Source: Promicromonospora sp. Populi (GTDB lineage: Bacteria > Actinomycetota > Actinomycetes > Actinomycetales > Cellulomonadaceae). Taken from it: DNA of 64,000 bases. Both the position numbers and the translations under genes were made by a program. The notes below the pieces were generated by a model. That model searched no databases. It was given only the letters and a program-made list of their open reading frames with translations, and was not told where the DNA came from. The stretch's first letter is position 1. Each line of letters starts with the position of its first letter. Shown here in pieces: positions 1 to 9,045 of the stretch. The stretch covers positions 3,038,001 to 3,102,000 of the forward strand of contig NZ_CP163528.1 of assembly GCF_041081105.1 (NCBI RefSeq). The letters run 5' to 3'.

Positions 1-15
1 CAAAGGAGGACGATC

Positions 16-900
16 ATGAACAACAACACCTGGTACCGGAGCGTCATCGTCGGAGTCGACGGCTCGGACGAGAGCCTTGCGGCACTGAACTGGGCGACCC
101 TCGCAGCCGATCTGCACGGGGCTCGTCTGGTGGTGGTAGCCGCTCACCCCGTGCCGCCCGAGGCGGGCCCCGAGATGAGCAGTCTCGTCGAGGAAGCGCA
201 CGAGGAGGCACGCCACGCGGCCCGTGCCGCGCGGGACCGGCTCGGTGGATGGCGCCCTGGAGGTAGGGACGTCGAGGCACACGTCCTGCCTGGCAACGCC
301 GCCCGTGTCCTTGCCGGGCAGTCGACCAACGACGACCTCGTCGTGGTGGGGCGCCGCGGGCTCGGTGCGTTCGACCGCGCACTGCTCGGGTCCACGTCCT
401 CAGCACTGGCGGCGGCCGCACGGGGCACGGTAGCCGTCATACCGTCTGGCGCTGCAGCCGACGAGCCTCGAAGGATCCGGGTCGGAGTAGGCCCCGTCGA
501 CGAGCCCGACGTGCTGGGCACGGCGTTCGCCGAGGCAGACGCGCGGGGGCGCCCGCTCGAGGTGCTGCACGTGACGGGGACCGACCCGATCTCGTCGGCC
601 CTGCTCGACATGGATCCCGTGGCCGCGTCGTGGCACGAGGCCGCCGGCGTCGACCTGGCTGATCGGCTGGCACGGTGGTCGGACAAGTACCCGACGGTCA
701 CATACACGGTGGTGATCCGCCGTGGGGACCCGGTTGCCACCCTGCTCCACGGACTGGCCCGGAACGACATCCTGGTCGTCGGCGGACGCAGCCACTCGGC
801 GGTCGCCGGGCGCCTGTTGCGCAGCGTGCCCGACTCCGTGGTCCGTGGCGCGCCGTGCCCGGTCCTGGTCGTGCACGCACACCGGCACCCGGTCGGCTGA
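16..900 (+). CDS. Universal stress protein, two UspA domains
   Basis: A 294-residue protein with two tandem UspA-type domains (about residues 8-145 and 152-290), as in the two-domain USPs of the mycobacterial DosR regulon. The first domain begins with a VGVDGS strand and keeps the nucleotide-binding pattern G-2x-G-9x-G-S near residues 114-128. In the second domain the corresponding glycines are mostly lost, so it probably does not bind ATP. The ATG follows AAAGGAGGACGATC, a strong ribosome binding site. Its promoter lies outside the window. A shortened, frame-shifted relative lies at 11517-11967. USPs of this type act in the cytoplasm in stress or dormancy responses; the exact role here is unknown. 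Confidence 0.93.
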   Translation: MNNNTWYRSVIVGVDGSDESLAALNWATLAADLHGARLVVVAAHPVPPEAGPEMSSLVEEAHEEARHAARAARDRLGGWRPGGRDVEAHVLPGNAARVLAGQSTNDDLVVVGRRGLGAFDRALLGSTSSALAAAARGTVAVIPSGAAADEPRRIRVGVGPVDEPDVLGTAFAEADARGRPLEVLHVTGTDPISSALLDMDPVAASWHEAAGVDLADRLARWSDKYPTVTYTVVIRRGDPVATLLHGLARNDILVVGGRSHSAVAGRLLRSVPDSVVRGAPCPVLVVHAHRHPVG

Positions 901-998
901 CCGGAACCGGTTCGAGCGGAAGAACGAGTACGTCCAGCGATTGCACGTCCTGGACACGACGGGGCCCCGGCGGCACGCAGGCTGACTGCCCGGCCGTA

Positions 999-1034
999 CC
1001 CGGCCGTACCCGGCTGTAGCCGGGCACGGCCGGG
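999..1034. terminator. Hairpin between convergent genes
   Basis: A 16-bp stem with one mismatch (CCCGGCCGTACCCGGC pairing across a TGTA loop) lies between the end of the stress protein gene at 900 and the end of the convergent ATPase gene at 1151. There is no T-run. It probably ends transcription from both sides. The rest of the 901-1150 gap shows no gene. Confidence 0.55.
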
Positions 1035-1150
1035 TCCTGCAGGTCGGCGACGTCGTGCCCCTCCGAGGGCCAGAGACCACCTGTGCCCCTTGCAGGGTTG
1101 ACGGTCACGGGTTCACGGGACCGTCGCTCGTGCGGCGGCGCAGTCCGCAG

Positions 1151-3097
1151 TCAGCTCCTTGGCACTGCGGCAGCACCTCGCCGGCGGAGCGACCGGCCGA
1201 GACGGCTACCCGCACGAGACTCGCGACCGTGCCCGGCGGCGGCGAGCCCGCTGGGCGGGCCACCCAGCGCACGGAGCGCGTACAGGATCGTCGCCAGGTC
1301 GACGAGCTCCTGCACCAGGGCACCCGCGACCGCGGGGATCGCTCCGGTCATGGCCACGAGCATGAGACCGACGCTCAGCCCGATGCCGATCCAGATCGCG
1401 GTGAGCGCGACACGCAGCGTGTGCCGACCGATCGAGACGGCGTCGACGACCTTGGCGAGCGAGTCGACGAGGAGCACCACACCGGCGGCGTCCCCGGCCG
1501 CGGTCGCGCCTTTCGCACCCATGGCGACTCCGACGTCGGAGGCCGCCAGCACCGGGGCGTCGTTCACACCGTCGCCGACCATCATCACGGGCCGTGGGCG
1601 CAGCTCTGCGGCAAGCCGCACCTTCTCCGGCGGGAGGAGTTCCGCGTGGACGTCGTTGATCCCGACCTGCCGGGCGATCGACTCCGCCGTCGGCCGAGCA
1701 TCCCCCGTGAGCATCGTGATGTGTTCGATGCCGTTCGCCCGCAACCAGGCGACGACCGCCGGCGACTCGGGGCGCGGGTCGTCCGCGAGGACGATGGCCC
1801 CCGCGAACCGCCCGTCGACCGCCACGTAGGCCGCGGCCTCGCCCGGGCCGAGGGCTGCGCGGGTCGTGTCCGGCGCGATGGACGCGACGTAGGCAGGCTT
1901 GCCGACGACGACGGTCCGGCCCCCGACGACGGCGGTCACGCCGTTCGTCGCGACCTCGGCGGCGTCGGTGGCGGTCAGCAGGTCGAGGCCGCGCTCCGTG
2001 GCGGCACGGCGGATGCTCTCGGCGAACACGTGCGAGGAGTACTGCTCGGCCGAGGCCGCGAGCCGCAGCAGCTCGTGGGCGGCGAACCCGTCAGCCGGCC
2101 GGAGGGCGACGAGGTCGGGGCGGCCCCCCGTCAGGGTTCCCGTCTTGTCGAAGGCGGCGGACCGCAGGCGTGCGAGCTGCTCGATGACCGTGCCGCTCTT
2201 GATGATCACCCCGCTCTTGGCCGCACGCGAGAGCCCACCGAGAAAGGCGACCGGTGCCGCGATGAGGAGCGGGCACGGGGTCGCCAGCACGAGCACCTCG
2301 GCAAATCGGGTCGGGTCCCCGGAGATCGTCCACGCCGCCCCCGCCAGGGCGAGCGAGACGGCAGTGAACGGGACCGCGAAACGATCGGCGAGCCGGACGA
2401 CCGGCGCACGCGAGTCCTCGGCGGCATGGACGAGCGCGACGATCTGCTGGTACTGGCTGTCCGCGCTGCGGCGTACGGCCCGGATCCGCACCGCTCGTGC
2501 CCCGTTCACGGCGCCCGACAGCGCCTCCTCGCCGGCCCCGCGAGTGACGGGCAGGCTCTCCCCGGTCAGTGAGGACTCGTCGAACGTCCCGCTGTCGGTG
2601 AGCAGGACGCCGTCGACCGGCACGATCTCCCCGGGGCGCACGAGCAGTACGTCCCCGATGCCCACGTCGTCGACGGCAACGTCCTGCAGCTCTTCGTTCC
2701 GGGGCATGTCCGCGTGCCGCAGCACGTGCGCGACCCGGGGCGAGCGGTCGAGCAGGGCCGTCAGATCGCGCTTCGCGCGTCGTGCGGCGAAGTCCTCGAG
2801 CGCTCTGCCGCCCGAAAGCATCAGCACGATGATCAGCGCTGCGACGTACTCCCCGACCGCCAGGGTCGCGACCATCGCCACCACCGCGAGGACGTCGAGG
2901 CCGACATGTCCGCGAAGCACGTCGCGCACCATCCCGACGAGCGTCCACACGATGAACACGCCGACGTATGCGGTGGCGACCCAGCGCGCGACGCTGCCCT
3001 CGCCCGCGGCGTGGAGAAGGAGCACCGCCGCCAGGAGCACGACTGCGACCGTGATCTCTGGATACCGACGCAAGGCCCGCAGGATCTGCATGGTCAT
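1151..3097 (-). CDS. Heavy-metal P1B-type ATPase with TPC motif
   Basis: A 648-residue membrane pump. It has the actuator TGES (178-181), the phosphorylation site DKTGT (Asp317) and the hinge GDGVNDAP near the C terminus, with several hydrophobic segments before residue 95 and around 240-285. The metal-site motif in the membrane is TPC (273-275), not the CPC or SPC of the common copper, zinc and cobalt pumps. The usual SEHP motif of the nucleotide domain reads SSHVFAE (His356, no proline). No N-terminal CxxC metal-binding domain is present. I chose the ATG at 3097 because GGAGAGGAC precedes it; the open frame continues upstream without protein-like sequence. It is divergent from the Acg-like gene at 3399. 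Substrate unknown; TPC pumps are a minor subgroup. Confidence 0.88.
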   Translation of the reverse strand: MTMQILRALRRYPEITVAVVLLAAVLLLHAAGEGSVARWVATAYVGVFIVWTLVGMVRDVLRGHVGLDVLAVVAMVATLAVGEYVAALIIVLMLSGGRALEDFAARRAKRDLTALLDRSPRVAHVLRHADMPRNEELQDVAVDDVGIGDVLLVRPGEIVPVDGVLLTDSGTFDESSLTGESLPVTRGAGEEALSGAVNGARAVRIRAVRRSADSQYQQIVALVHAAEDSRAPVVRLADRFAVPFTAVSLALAGAAWTISGDPTRFAEVLVLATPCPLLIAAPVAFLGGLSRAAKSGVIIKSGTVIEQLARLRSAAFDKTGTLTGGRPDLVALRPADGFAAHELLRLAASAEQYSSHVFAESIRRAATERGLDLLTATDAAEVATNGVTAVVGGRTVVVGKPAYVASIAPDTTRAALGPGEAAAYVAVDGRFAGAIVLADDPRPESPAVVAWLRANGIEHITMLTGDARPTAESIARQVGINDVHAELLPPEKVRLAAELRPRPVMMVGDGVNDAPVLAASDVGVAMGAKGATAAGDAAGVVLLVDSLAKVVDAVSIGRHTLRVALTAIWIGIGLSVGLMLVAMTGAIPAVAGALVQELVDLATILYALRALGGPPSGLAAAGHGRESRAGSRLGRSLRRRGAAAVPRS

Positions 3098-3398
3098 GTC
3101 CTCTCCGTTCGGTCGCGCGCGTCCGGGACGCTCCAGCGGACCATCCAGGTCTCCCCCGGCGCCAGCACACGCTGAAGGCATGGGTCGGCCCGACGACGAC
3201 CAACTGTTTGACGTCGGCCGGCATGGCGTTGTTGGGCGCCGCGCCCACCCGTGCAGTCCACCTTCCTCGCCCAGGACCCGGGGCATCAGGGCCGTCCGGC
3301 CCGGGCTGGCGGGACGTTCGGCCCTGCCTCGTGCGTACCGCGGGACGAAGACTGGGGACCTGTCCGGACCCGGACGGTCATCTGAAGGGAGAGACACC
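3098..3398. promoter_or_regulatory. Divergent intergenic region with DosR-like site
   Basis: About 300 bp separate the P1B ATPase from the Acg-like gene. The palindrome GGGCCGTCCGGCCC lies at 3289-3302, and GCCCTGCC follows 18 bp later at 3321-3328, 70 bp before the ATG at 3399. A second, weaker DosR-like sequence, GGGACGTTCGGCCC, overlaps at 3311-3324. I see no small gene here. Confidence 0.5.
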
Positions 3399-4349
3399 AT
3401 GGACGTCGTCGACTCGCGGGTCGAGCGGATCTTGAGGGCTGCGGAAAGTGCCCCGAGTGTCTACAACACCCAGCCGTGGCAGGTGGATGTCACGGGCAGC
3501 ACCGTGACCCTGCGCGCGGACGCCGCGCGGCAGCTGCGGCACTCCGACCCGCACGGCCGGGAGATGCTGATCAGCTGCGGAGCGTTCCTGTTCAATGCCA
3601 GGACGGCCGCTCGGCGGGACTCGCTGACCGCCGTCGTCAAGGTCCTGCCGGACCCGGACGACGAGCTCCTGGTGGCCGAGATCGAGCTCGAACCGGGCCC
3701 TGTTCCGAACACGGACGAGCTCGAGCTGTCCGTGGCGATCGCGCGGCGCACGACGTCACGGGTTCCGTTCGATGACCAGCCGCTGTTCACGGACGTGCTG
3801 ATGTCCATCCAGCAGGCCGCGCAGGACGAGGGCGCGGAACTGCGGCTGATCCAGCCATCGGAGCCCGTACGCGCGGACGTGATCGGGCTGGTCCGCAGGG
3901 CAGAGGCGATCGCCGGCGAGGATCCCGCGGCTCGTGCCGAGGAGGCGGCATGGACCGCCACAGATCCTGGACGTGCCGACGGCATCCCGCAGGACCTGCT
4001 CGGTCCTGGCGCCAGCGACGACCAGGCTCCGGTGCGACAGTTCCACGCCAGCACCGGCGAGGCTCAGTTCGAGCACCGGACGACGTTGGCCGTCCTCTCG
4101 ACCGCGGGCGACTCGGCCCGGGACTGGGTGGCGGCGGGCCAGGCGTTGCAGCACGTGCTGCTGGTCGCCACCACCTACTTCGTCCACGCGTCGTTCGCAA
4201 CCACCGTCCTGGAGAACCCGACGACCCGTCATGGCCTGCGCCGGGTCCTGTCTCTCGACGGGGCACCACAGATGCTCATGCGGCTGGGGTACAGCTCGAT
4301 GCAGAAGCACACGCCTCGCCGGTCTGTCCCCCTCACGACCTCACCCTGA
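3399..4349 (+). CDS. Acg-family nitroreductase-like FMN protein
   Basis: A 316-residue protein resembling Acg (Rv2032) of Mycobacterium tuberculosis, a nitroreductase-fold protein of the DosR regulon that binds flavin. The SVYNTQPWQ segment near residue 20 is typical of the family's flavin pocket, and the length matches. The ATG at 3399 follows GAAGGGAGAGACACC. The frame is open far upstream, but that part lies antisense to the ATPase and is not protein-like. In mycobacteria, Acg proteins often lack part of the standard nitroreductase active site and may sequester flavin rather than reduce substrates. It sits between two cation ATPases and behind a DosR-like palindrome, which suggests induction by low oxygen or NO. 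Confidence 0.82.
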   Translation: MDVVDSRVERILRAAESAPSVYNTQPWQVDVTGSTVTLRADAARQLRHSDPHGREMLISCGAFLFNARTAARRDSLTAVVKVLPDPDDELLVAEIELEPGPVPNTDELELSVAIARRTTSRVPFDDQPLFTDVLMSIQQAAQDEGAELRLIQPSEPVRADVIGLVRRAEAIAGEDPAARAEEAAWTATDPGRADGIPQDLLGPGASDDQAPVRQFHASTGEAQFEHRTTLAVLSTAGDSARDWVAAGQALQHVLLVATTYFVHASFATTVLENPTTRHGLRRVLSLDGAPQMLMRLGYSSMQKHTPRRSVPLTTSP

Positions 4350-4355
4350 GTACAC

Positions 4356-7226
4356 CTAGGCATCCGCATCACGGTGCCGCGACCGCCACAGCAGCTTGCG
4401 GAGCTCGTCGAACCAGAGCACCGAGGACGCCATGGCGACCGCAACACCCCAGTGCGCGAGGTCAAGGCTCGCGGTGCCGAAGGCGACCTGGAGGAACGGC
4501 ACCTGCACGACGGCGACCTGAAGGACCACACCCAGGCCGATCGCACCCCAGAGCCACCGGTTGACGAACATCCGGTGGAACGCGCTCCTGGTCTCCGACC
4601 GGGAGTTGAGCACGTTGAACAGCTGAGCCAGGACCAGCGTGGTGAACCCGGCCGTGCGAGCCACCGTCAGCGAGTCAGATCCCTCGACCAGGCCGTCCGG
4701 CAGGAAGATGTCGATGGTCAGCAGGGTCGCTATGCCCATGACGAGTCCGATGGTCAGCACGCCCGTCCACATGCGCGCGTCGATGATCCGCTCGTTCGGA
4801 CCCCGCGGGGGCCTGGCCATGACGTCGTCGGTCTCGGGGTCCACACCCATCGCGAGGGCAGGCCCCGAGTCGGTCACGAGGTTGATCCACAGGATCTGCG
4901 TGGCCAGCAGCGGCACGACGACCGCCTCGCCGCCCGCCGCTCCCTCCAGACCGATGACGCCGGCCAGCACCACGCCGAGGAGCACGGTGAAGACCTCGCC
5001 CATGTTCGAGGAGAGCAGGTAGCGCAGAAACTTCTTGATGTTGTCGAAGATGATCCGGCCCTGGCGCACGGCGGCGACGATGGTGGCGAAGTTGTCGTCG
5101 CCCAGGATCATCTTGGCCGACTCCTTGGTCACCTCCGTGCCGGTGATGCCCATGGCCACGCCGATGTCGGCGGTCTTCAGGGCGGGGGCGTCATTCACGC
5201 CGTCGCCGGTCATGGCGACGACGTGCCCGTCTGCCTGGAGCGCGTCCACGATCTGCAGCTTGTTCTGCGGGGCGACGCGGGCGTAGACCGACACGGTTCG
5301 TGTGGTCTCGCGCAGGTCTGCGGGGTCGAGGCCGTCGAGCTCGGTGCCGCTGACGGCGCGGGCACCCGGCTCCACGATGCCCAAGTCGCTCGCGATCCGC
5401 GTGGCTGTGGTCGGGTGGTCGCCGGTGATCATCATGACCCGGATCCCGGCCCGGTGGGCCTCGGCGACCGCCGCCGTCACCTCGGGCCGTGGCGGGTCGA
5501 TGATGCCGACCACGCCCAGGTAGACCAGGTCCGACTCCTGCTCCTCCAGCCCCTGCGAACCGGTCCCCTCCGCGACCCTCCGGTAGGCGACGCCGAGTGT
5601 GCGGTACGCCTGGCTCGACAGGCGCTCGACGGCGTCGAGCGCCGCCGCCCGGCGGTCTTCGTCCAGCGGGACGGTCCGGTCGCCGACCTGCACGTCGGTG
5701 CAGCGTCCCAGCAGCACGTCGGGCGCGCCCTTGGTGACCAGCGCCCAGGGACCGTCGCCCGGCGGGTCCACGAGCGCGGACATCAGCTTGCGCTCGGAGG
5801 TGAACGGGACCTCTCCACGGCGTTCGAAGGTGGCCACGCGGGCTACCGTGCCGGTGAGCTTGTGCGCCGCCACGAGGAACGCCGCTTCGGTGGGGTCGCC
5901 CTGCACGGTCCACTCACCGTCGCGTTCGATGAGCTGGGCATCGTTGGCCAGCGAGCCGCCGCCCAGCAGCATCGCCGCCTCTCGGACGAGCTGCTCGTCG
6001 GTCAGCGGCAGCCCGGCATCGTCCGGTCCCGTTCGTGCCTCGCCGTCGGGCCGATATCCCACCCCGGTGAGGGAGACTTCTCCGGAGGCGGTGACGATCC
6101 TCTGGATTGTCATCTCGTTCTTGGTCAGCGTCCCGGTCTTGTCCGAGGCGATCACCGAGGCCGAGCCGAGCGTCTCGGCGGAGTGCAGCTTCTTGACCAC
6201 GGCGTTACGGCGGGCCATGGTCTGCACCCCGACGGCCAGGACCACCGACAGGATGGCGGGCAGCCCTTCGGGCACGGCGGCCACGGCGAGCGAGACGCCG
6301 AGCAGCAGGATGGTGACGACGTCGGCCGCGGAACGGACGTCGTTGACCAGTGCCGCCGCGACCATCACGACGACGGCGATACCGACCACCGTCAAGCCGA
6401 GCACCTTGCTGATGTGCGAGATCTCCCGCTGCAGCGGGCTGGGTTCCTCCTCGGTGGAATCGAGGAGCTCCGCGATGGCACCCATCGTGGTGTCCATACC
6501 GGTGGCTACCACGACGGCTCGGCCCACGCCCTGGGCGACGGCAGTGCCCTTGTAGACCATGTCGAACCGGTCACCCAGCGGTGCCTCGTCCGCCAGGACT
6601 GCCGCGTCCTTGAGGACCGCCTCGGACTCTCCGGTCAGCGAGGACTCCTGGACGCGCAGGGCGGTCGCGCTCAGCAGGCGTGCGTCCGCGCCGACGGCGT
6701 CGCCCTCCGCGAGCACGAGGACGTCCCCGCGCACGAGGGCGGCCGAGCGCACAGCGACCCGGCGGCCGTCGCGCAGCACGGTGGACGTCGCCTCCGTCAT
6801 GGACCGCAGTGCCGCGACGGCGTTGGCCGCCTTGCTCTCCTGGACCAGCCCGAGCACCGCGTTGAGCACGACGATGGCGGCGATCACCACCGCGTCCACG
6901 GGCACACCCTCGGCGCCCTCGACCCACCAGACGGTCACCGAGATGACCACGGCGACCAGCAGCAAGGCCACCAGCGGGTCACGGAACTGGTCCAGGATCG
7001 TGCGCCACAGGGGCACGGGCGGCCTGGACCGCAGCTCGTTCGGTCCGTCCGCCGCCAGACGGCGCGCGGCCTCCGCGTCGCTCAGCCCCGTGGTGGGGTC
7101 GACGCCGAGATCGTGCGCGACGTCGCCCGCGGCCCGCACCGATGGATCGGGGGACGCGTCTGCGAACGGCTGGGCGGAGGACGACTGGGCGGAGGACGGC
7201 CCGCTGGGCCGGCGCGAATCTGCCAC
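4356..7226 (-). CDS. P2-type cation ATPase, CtpF/Ca2+-pump-like
   Basis: A 956-residue P-type ATPase of the calcium/PMCA-SERCA class. It has an N-terminal cation ATPase domain (PNELRSRPP region), TGES, the membrane motif PEGLP, the phosphorylation site DKTGTLTKNE, and GDGVNDAPALK, followed by C-terminal transmembrane segments. CtpF (Rv1997) in the M. tuberculosis DosR regulon is of the same class. I place the start at the GTG at 7226, downstream of GGGGGGAGG; the 57 residues before it in the open frame are not conserved-looking. The 3' end lies only 6 bp from the convergent Acg-like gene at 4349. The ion is not determined; Ca2+ or Mn2+ are the usual substrates. Confidence 0.9.
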   Translation of the reverse strand: MADSRRPSGPSSAQSSSAQPFADASPDPSVRAAGDVAHDLGVDPTTGLSDAEAARRLAADGPNELRSRPPVPLWRTILDQFRDPLVALLLVAVVISVTVWWVEGAEGVPVDAVVIAAIVVLNAVLGLVQESKAANAVAALRSMTEATSTVLRDGRRVAVRSAALVRGDVLVLAEGDAVGADARLLSATALRVQESSLTGESEAVLKDAAVLADEAPLGDRFDMVYKGTAVAQGVGRAVVVATGMDTTMGAIAELLDSTEEEPSPLQREISHISKVLGLTVVGIAVVVMVAAALVNDVRSAADVVTILLLGVSLAVAAVPEGLPAILSVVLAVGVQTMARRNAVVKKLHSAETLGSASVIASDKTGTLTKNEMTIQRIVTASGEVSLTGVGYRPDGEARTGPDDAGLPLTDEQLVREAAMLLGGGSLANDAQLIERDGEWTVQGDPTEAAFLVAAHKLTGTVARVATFERRGEVPFTSERKLMSALVDPPGDGPWALVTKGAPDVLLGRCTDVQVGDRTVPLDEDRRAAALDAVERLSSQAYRTLGVAYRRVAEGTGSQGLEEQESDLVYLGVVGIIDPPRPEVTAAVAEAHRAGIRVMMITGDHPTTATRIASDLGIVEPGARAVSGTELDGLDPADLRETTRTVSVYARVAPQNKLQIVDALQADGHVVAMTGDGVNDAPALKTADIGVAMGITGTEVTKESAKMILGDDNFATIVAAVRQGRIIFDNIKKFLRYLLSSNMGEVFTVLLGVVLAGVIGLEGAAGGEAVVVPLLATQILWINLVTDSGPALAMGVDPETDDVMARPPRGPNERIIDARMWTGVLTIGLVMGIATLLTIDIFLPDGLVEGSDSLTVARTAGFTTLVLAQLFNVLNSRSETRSAFHRMFVNRWLWGAIGLGVVLQVAVVQVPFLQVAFGTASLDLAHWGVAVAMASSVLWFDELRKLLWRSRHRDADA

Positions 7227-7260
7227 ACCACGATCATCCTCCCCCCGGCGGATCTGGCAG

Positions 7261-7300
7261 CGGCCAAAGGTCCCGTCGATCCGTGACCCTCGCCCCTGCC
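7261..7300 (+). promoter_or_regulatory. DosR-like half palindrome with CCCCTGCC
   Basis: The sequence CGGCCAAAGGTCCC (7261-7274) keeps the right half of the island's palindrome. CCCCTGCC follows at 7293-7300, exactly 18 bp downstream, as at three other places. Read on the minus strand the same site is GGGACCTTTGGCCG, 34 bp before the GTG of the P2-type ATPase, so it could serve either direction. Confidence 0.4.
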
Positions 7301-7361
7301 GTTCTCGCTGTGTCGTTCCCAGCGTGCTTCCAGCGTTCCTCTGGTGCCACCAGCGGCACCA

Positions 7362-7375
7362 GGGACCAACGACCC
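7362..7375 (+). promoter_or_regulatory. DosR-like box upstream of the SDR gene
   Basis: GGGACCAACGACCC matches 12 of 14 positions of the perfect palindrome found at 8294. It lies in the divergent gap between the P2-type ATPase and the short-chain dehydrogenase, 107 bp before the ATG at 7483. It is not followed by CCCTGCC at 18 bp. An additional inverted repeat, GGTGCC/GGCACC, lies just before it (7342-7359). Confidence 0.5.
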
Positions 7376-7482
7376 GGAGCACGAGGACCGACGGCACAAG
7401 GCACGAGTGAACCCGCTGCCTAGCGTGAAGCTGTCCTGGCGCTGTGCCGGGCTCCGCCCACCAAGTTCATGGAGGACCCATC

Positions 7483-8253
7483 ATGCGCACCATCGTCGTC
7501 ACCGGTTCCGCCTCGGGAATCGGCCTTGCCACCCTGCGGCTCCTCGAACAACGCGGCGATCGCGTCATCGGAGTAGACCTCCACGACGCGGAGATCGTCG
7601 CCGACCTCATGACCCCGGCGGGCCGCGCCGAGATGGTCGACGCCGTGCAGGCACGAAGAGAGCACATCGACGGCATCGTGGCCAACGCCGGCCTGGCGCA
7701 CCAGAACCCTGCGGATGTTGCAGTGAATTTCTTCGGCACGGTGGCCACGCTCGACGGGCTGCGGCCGCTGCTGTCCGGCTCGCGGTCTCCGCGCGCGGTC
7801 GCCACAGCGTCCATGGCCAGCCTCATGCCCTCCGACGGCGAGCTCGTAGATCTGTGCCTTGCTGGTGATGAACCGGGTGCGCTGGAACGCGCGGCCAAGC
7901 TCGTCGATGCAGAGCAGCGCGGGCTGATCTATGCCAGCACCAAGGTGGCGCTGTGCCGGTGGCTGCGCCATGCCGCGTCGGGGCGCGACTGGGCCGGTGC
8001 GGGTATCCCGCTGAACGCCATCGCGCCAGGAGTCGTCGAGACCCCGATGGTCGAGGGCATGATCGGGACGGAGATACAGCGCGCAGCTATGTCCGCGATG
8101 GTTCCGATGCCCTTGAACGGCTTCATGCGGCCCGAGGTCCCTGCACACCTTCTTACCTGGCTGGTCGGCGAGAAGAACTCCCATCTGTGCGGTCAGGTCA
8201 TCTTCATCGACGGCGGATCCGACGCCGTCATCCGGGGCGACTCCACCTGGTGA
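7483..8253 (+). CDS. Short-chain dehydrogenase, 3-alpha-HSD/coniferyl-alcohol type
   Basis: A 256-residue NAD(P)-dependent oxidoreductase of the classical SDR fold. It shows the cofactor motif TGSASGIG near residue 7, VANAG, a catalytic Ser in ATASMAS, and YASTK as the YxxxK pair. Overall layout and length resemble 3-alpha-hydroxysteroid dehydrogenase/carbonyl reductase of Comamonas and coniferyl-alcohol dehydrogenase, including the long insert after the catalytic serine and the IDGG near the C terminus. The ATG at 7483 follows GGAGGACCCATC. Substrate cannot be inferred. Its place between DosR-like boxes suggests that it belongs to the same stress regulon. Confidence 0.87.
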   Translation: MRTIVVTGSASGIGLATLRLLEQRGDRVIGVDLHDAEIVADLMTPAGRAEMVDAVQARREHIDGIVANAGLAHQNPADVAVNFFGTVATLDGLRPLLSGSRSPRAVATASMASLMPSDGELVDLCLAGDEPGALERAAKLVDAEQRGLIYASTKVALCRWLRHAASGRDWAGAGIPLNAIAPGVVETPMVEGMIGTEIQRAAMSAMVPMPLNGFMRPEVPAHLLTWLVGEKNSHLCGQVIFIDGGSDAVIRGDSTW

Positions 8254-8293
8254 GCGTGCCGCAACCGTCGGGTGACTGCTCGGTCCGCGCTCA

Positions 8294-8333
8294 GGGACCA
8301 AGGTCCCGACGACAGGAGTCAGGTGGCCCTGCC
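8294..8333 (+). promoter_or_regulatory. Perfect DosR-like palindrome plus GCCCTGCC
   Basis: GGGACCAAGGTCCC (8294-8307) is a 14-bp palindrome with two-fold symmetric halves around AA, close to the mycobacterial DosR core GGGACTwwAGTCCC. GCCCTGCC follows after 18 bp at 8326-8333. The DoxX-like gene starts 74 bp further on. Confidence 0.65.
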
Positions 8334-8407
8334 GCGAGCAGCGCGGTCCGCGGGACCGTGGAGTCAGGCGCAGGAAAAGATCCGGCGCATCACCCAGGAG
8401 GAAGACC

Positions 8408-8980
8408 ATGAGCTCTATCAGCCACCACTCCGCACCGTTGGCGCACGGGCCGGTCGCGCGTGAGCGTGCCGCCTCGGCCGCCACGACCGTCACGAGCACC
8501 TCCGTCGCCCGGTACAGCCTCGCGGGCGTCCGGCTGCTCCTCGCCGTCGAGTTCCTCTGGGCGTTCGGCGACAAGCTCTTCGGCTGGGGCCTCGCCACGC
8601 CCGCCGAGCGCGCCTGGATCAACGGCGGCTCTCCCACCGAGGGCTTCCTCAGCGGCGTCGAGGGTCCGTTCGCCGGATTCTTCGGGGCGCTGGCCGGTAA
8701 CGCAGTCATCGACTGGCTGTTCATGCTCGGACTGCTCGGCATCGGCCTGGCGCTCGCCCTGGGCATCGGCCTGCGGCTCGCCGCGGGAACCGGCGCACTG
8801 CTCATGCTGCTCATGTGGCTCGCGGTGCTGCCGCTCGACAACAATCCCTTCGTCGACTACCACCTGGTCGACGCAGTGCTGCTCGTCGGGCTGGCCGCGT
8901 TCCTGGCCGGCGACACGATCGGCTTCGGCAAGTGGTGGGCTGAGCTCCCGCTGGTCAAGCGGTTCCCCGTGCTCCGATGA
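8408..8980 (+). CDS. DoxX/DoxD-like membrane protein
   Basis: A 190-residue integral membrane protein with an N-terminal cytoplasmic stretch of about 35 residues and roughly four transmembrane segments. The [19 protein letters not shown] segment and the later [20 protein letters not shown] are characteristic of DoxX/DoxD-type proteins, some of which are quinone-linked subunits of thiosulfate oxidation. The ATG at 8408 follows AGGAGGAAGACC. It has its own DosR-like box upstream and dosR directly downstream, so a respiratory or redox role in the hypoxic response is plausible but not shown. Confidence 0.75.
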   Translation: MSSISHHSAPLAHGPVARERAASAATTVTSTSVARYSLAGVRLLLAVEFLWAFGDKLFGWGLATPAERAWINGGSPTEGFLSGVEGPFAGFFGALAGNAVIDWLFMLGLLGIGLALALGIGLRLAAGTGALLMLLMWLAVLPLDNNPFVDYHLVDAVLLVGLAAFLAGDTIGFGKWWAELPLVKRFPVLR

Positions 8981-8991
8981 CAGATCACCCT

Positions 8992-9029
8992 GTGGTGCCC
9001 GTCCCGGTCGTGACCGGGACGGGCACCAC
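8992..9029 (+). terminator. Perfect 17-bp hairpin before dosR
   Basis: A perfect 17-bp stem (GTGGTGCCCGTCCCGGT and its complement) with a CGTG loop starts 11 bp after the DoxX-like gene. It ends 3 bp before the -10 hexamer TACGGT of the next gene. It has no T-run. It could end the upstream transcript, and it also occupies the -35 region of the dosR promoter. Confidence 0.55.
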
Positions 9030-9045
9030 GGCTACGGTAGGGCGT

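Noticed and set aside
1055..2572. A 505-codon plus-strand frame opposite the P1B ATPase
   Set aside because: Antisense shadow; no ribosome binding site and charged low-complexity translation.
4374..7286. A 970-codon open frame on the plus strand opposite the P2-type ATPase
   Set aside because: It is the GC-rich antisense shadow of a gene with clear P-type ATPase motifs; its His/Arg/Gly/Asp-rich translation matches no family.
7413..7420. CCGCTGCC as a further copy of the octamer
   Set aside because: It differs by one base and the sequence 18 bp upstream (7381-7394) is not palindromic.
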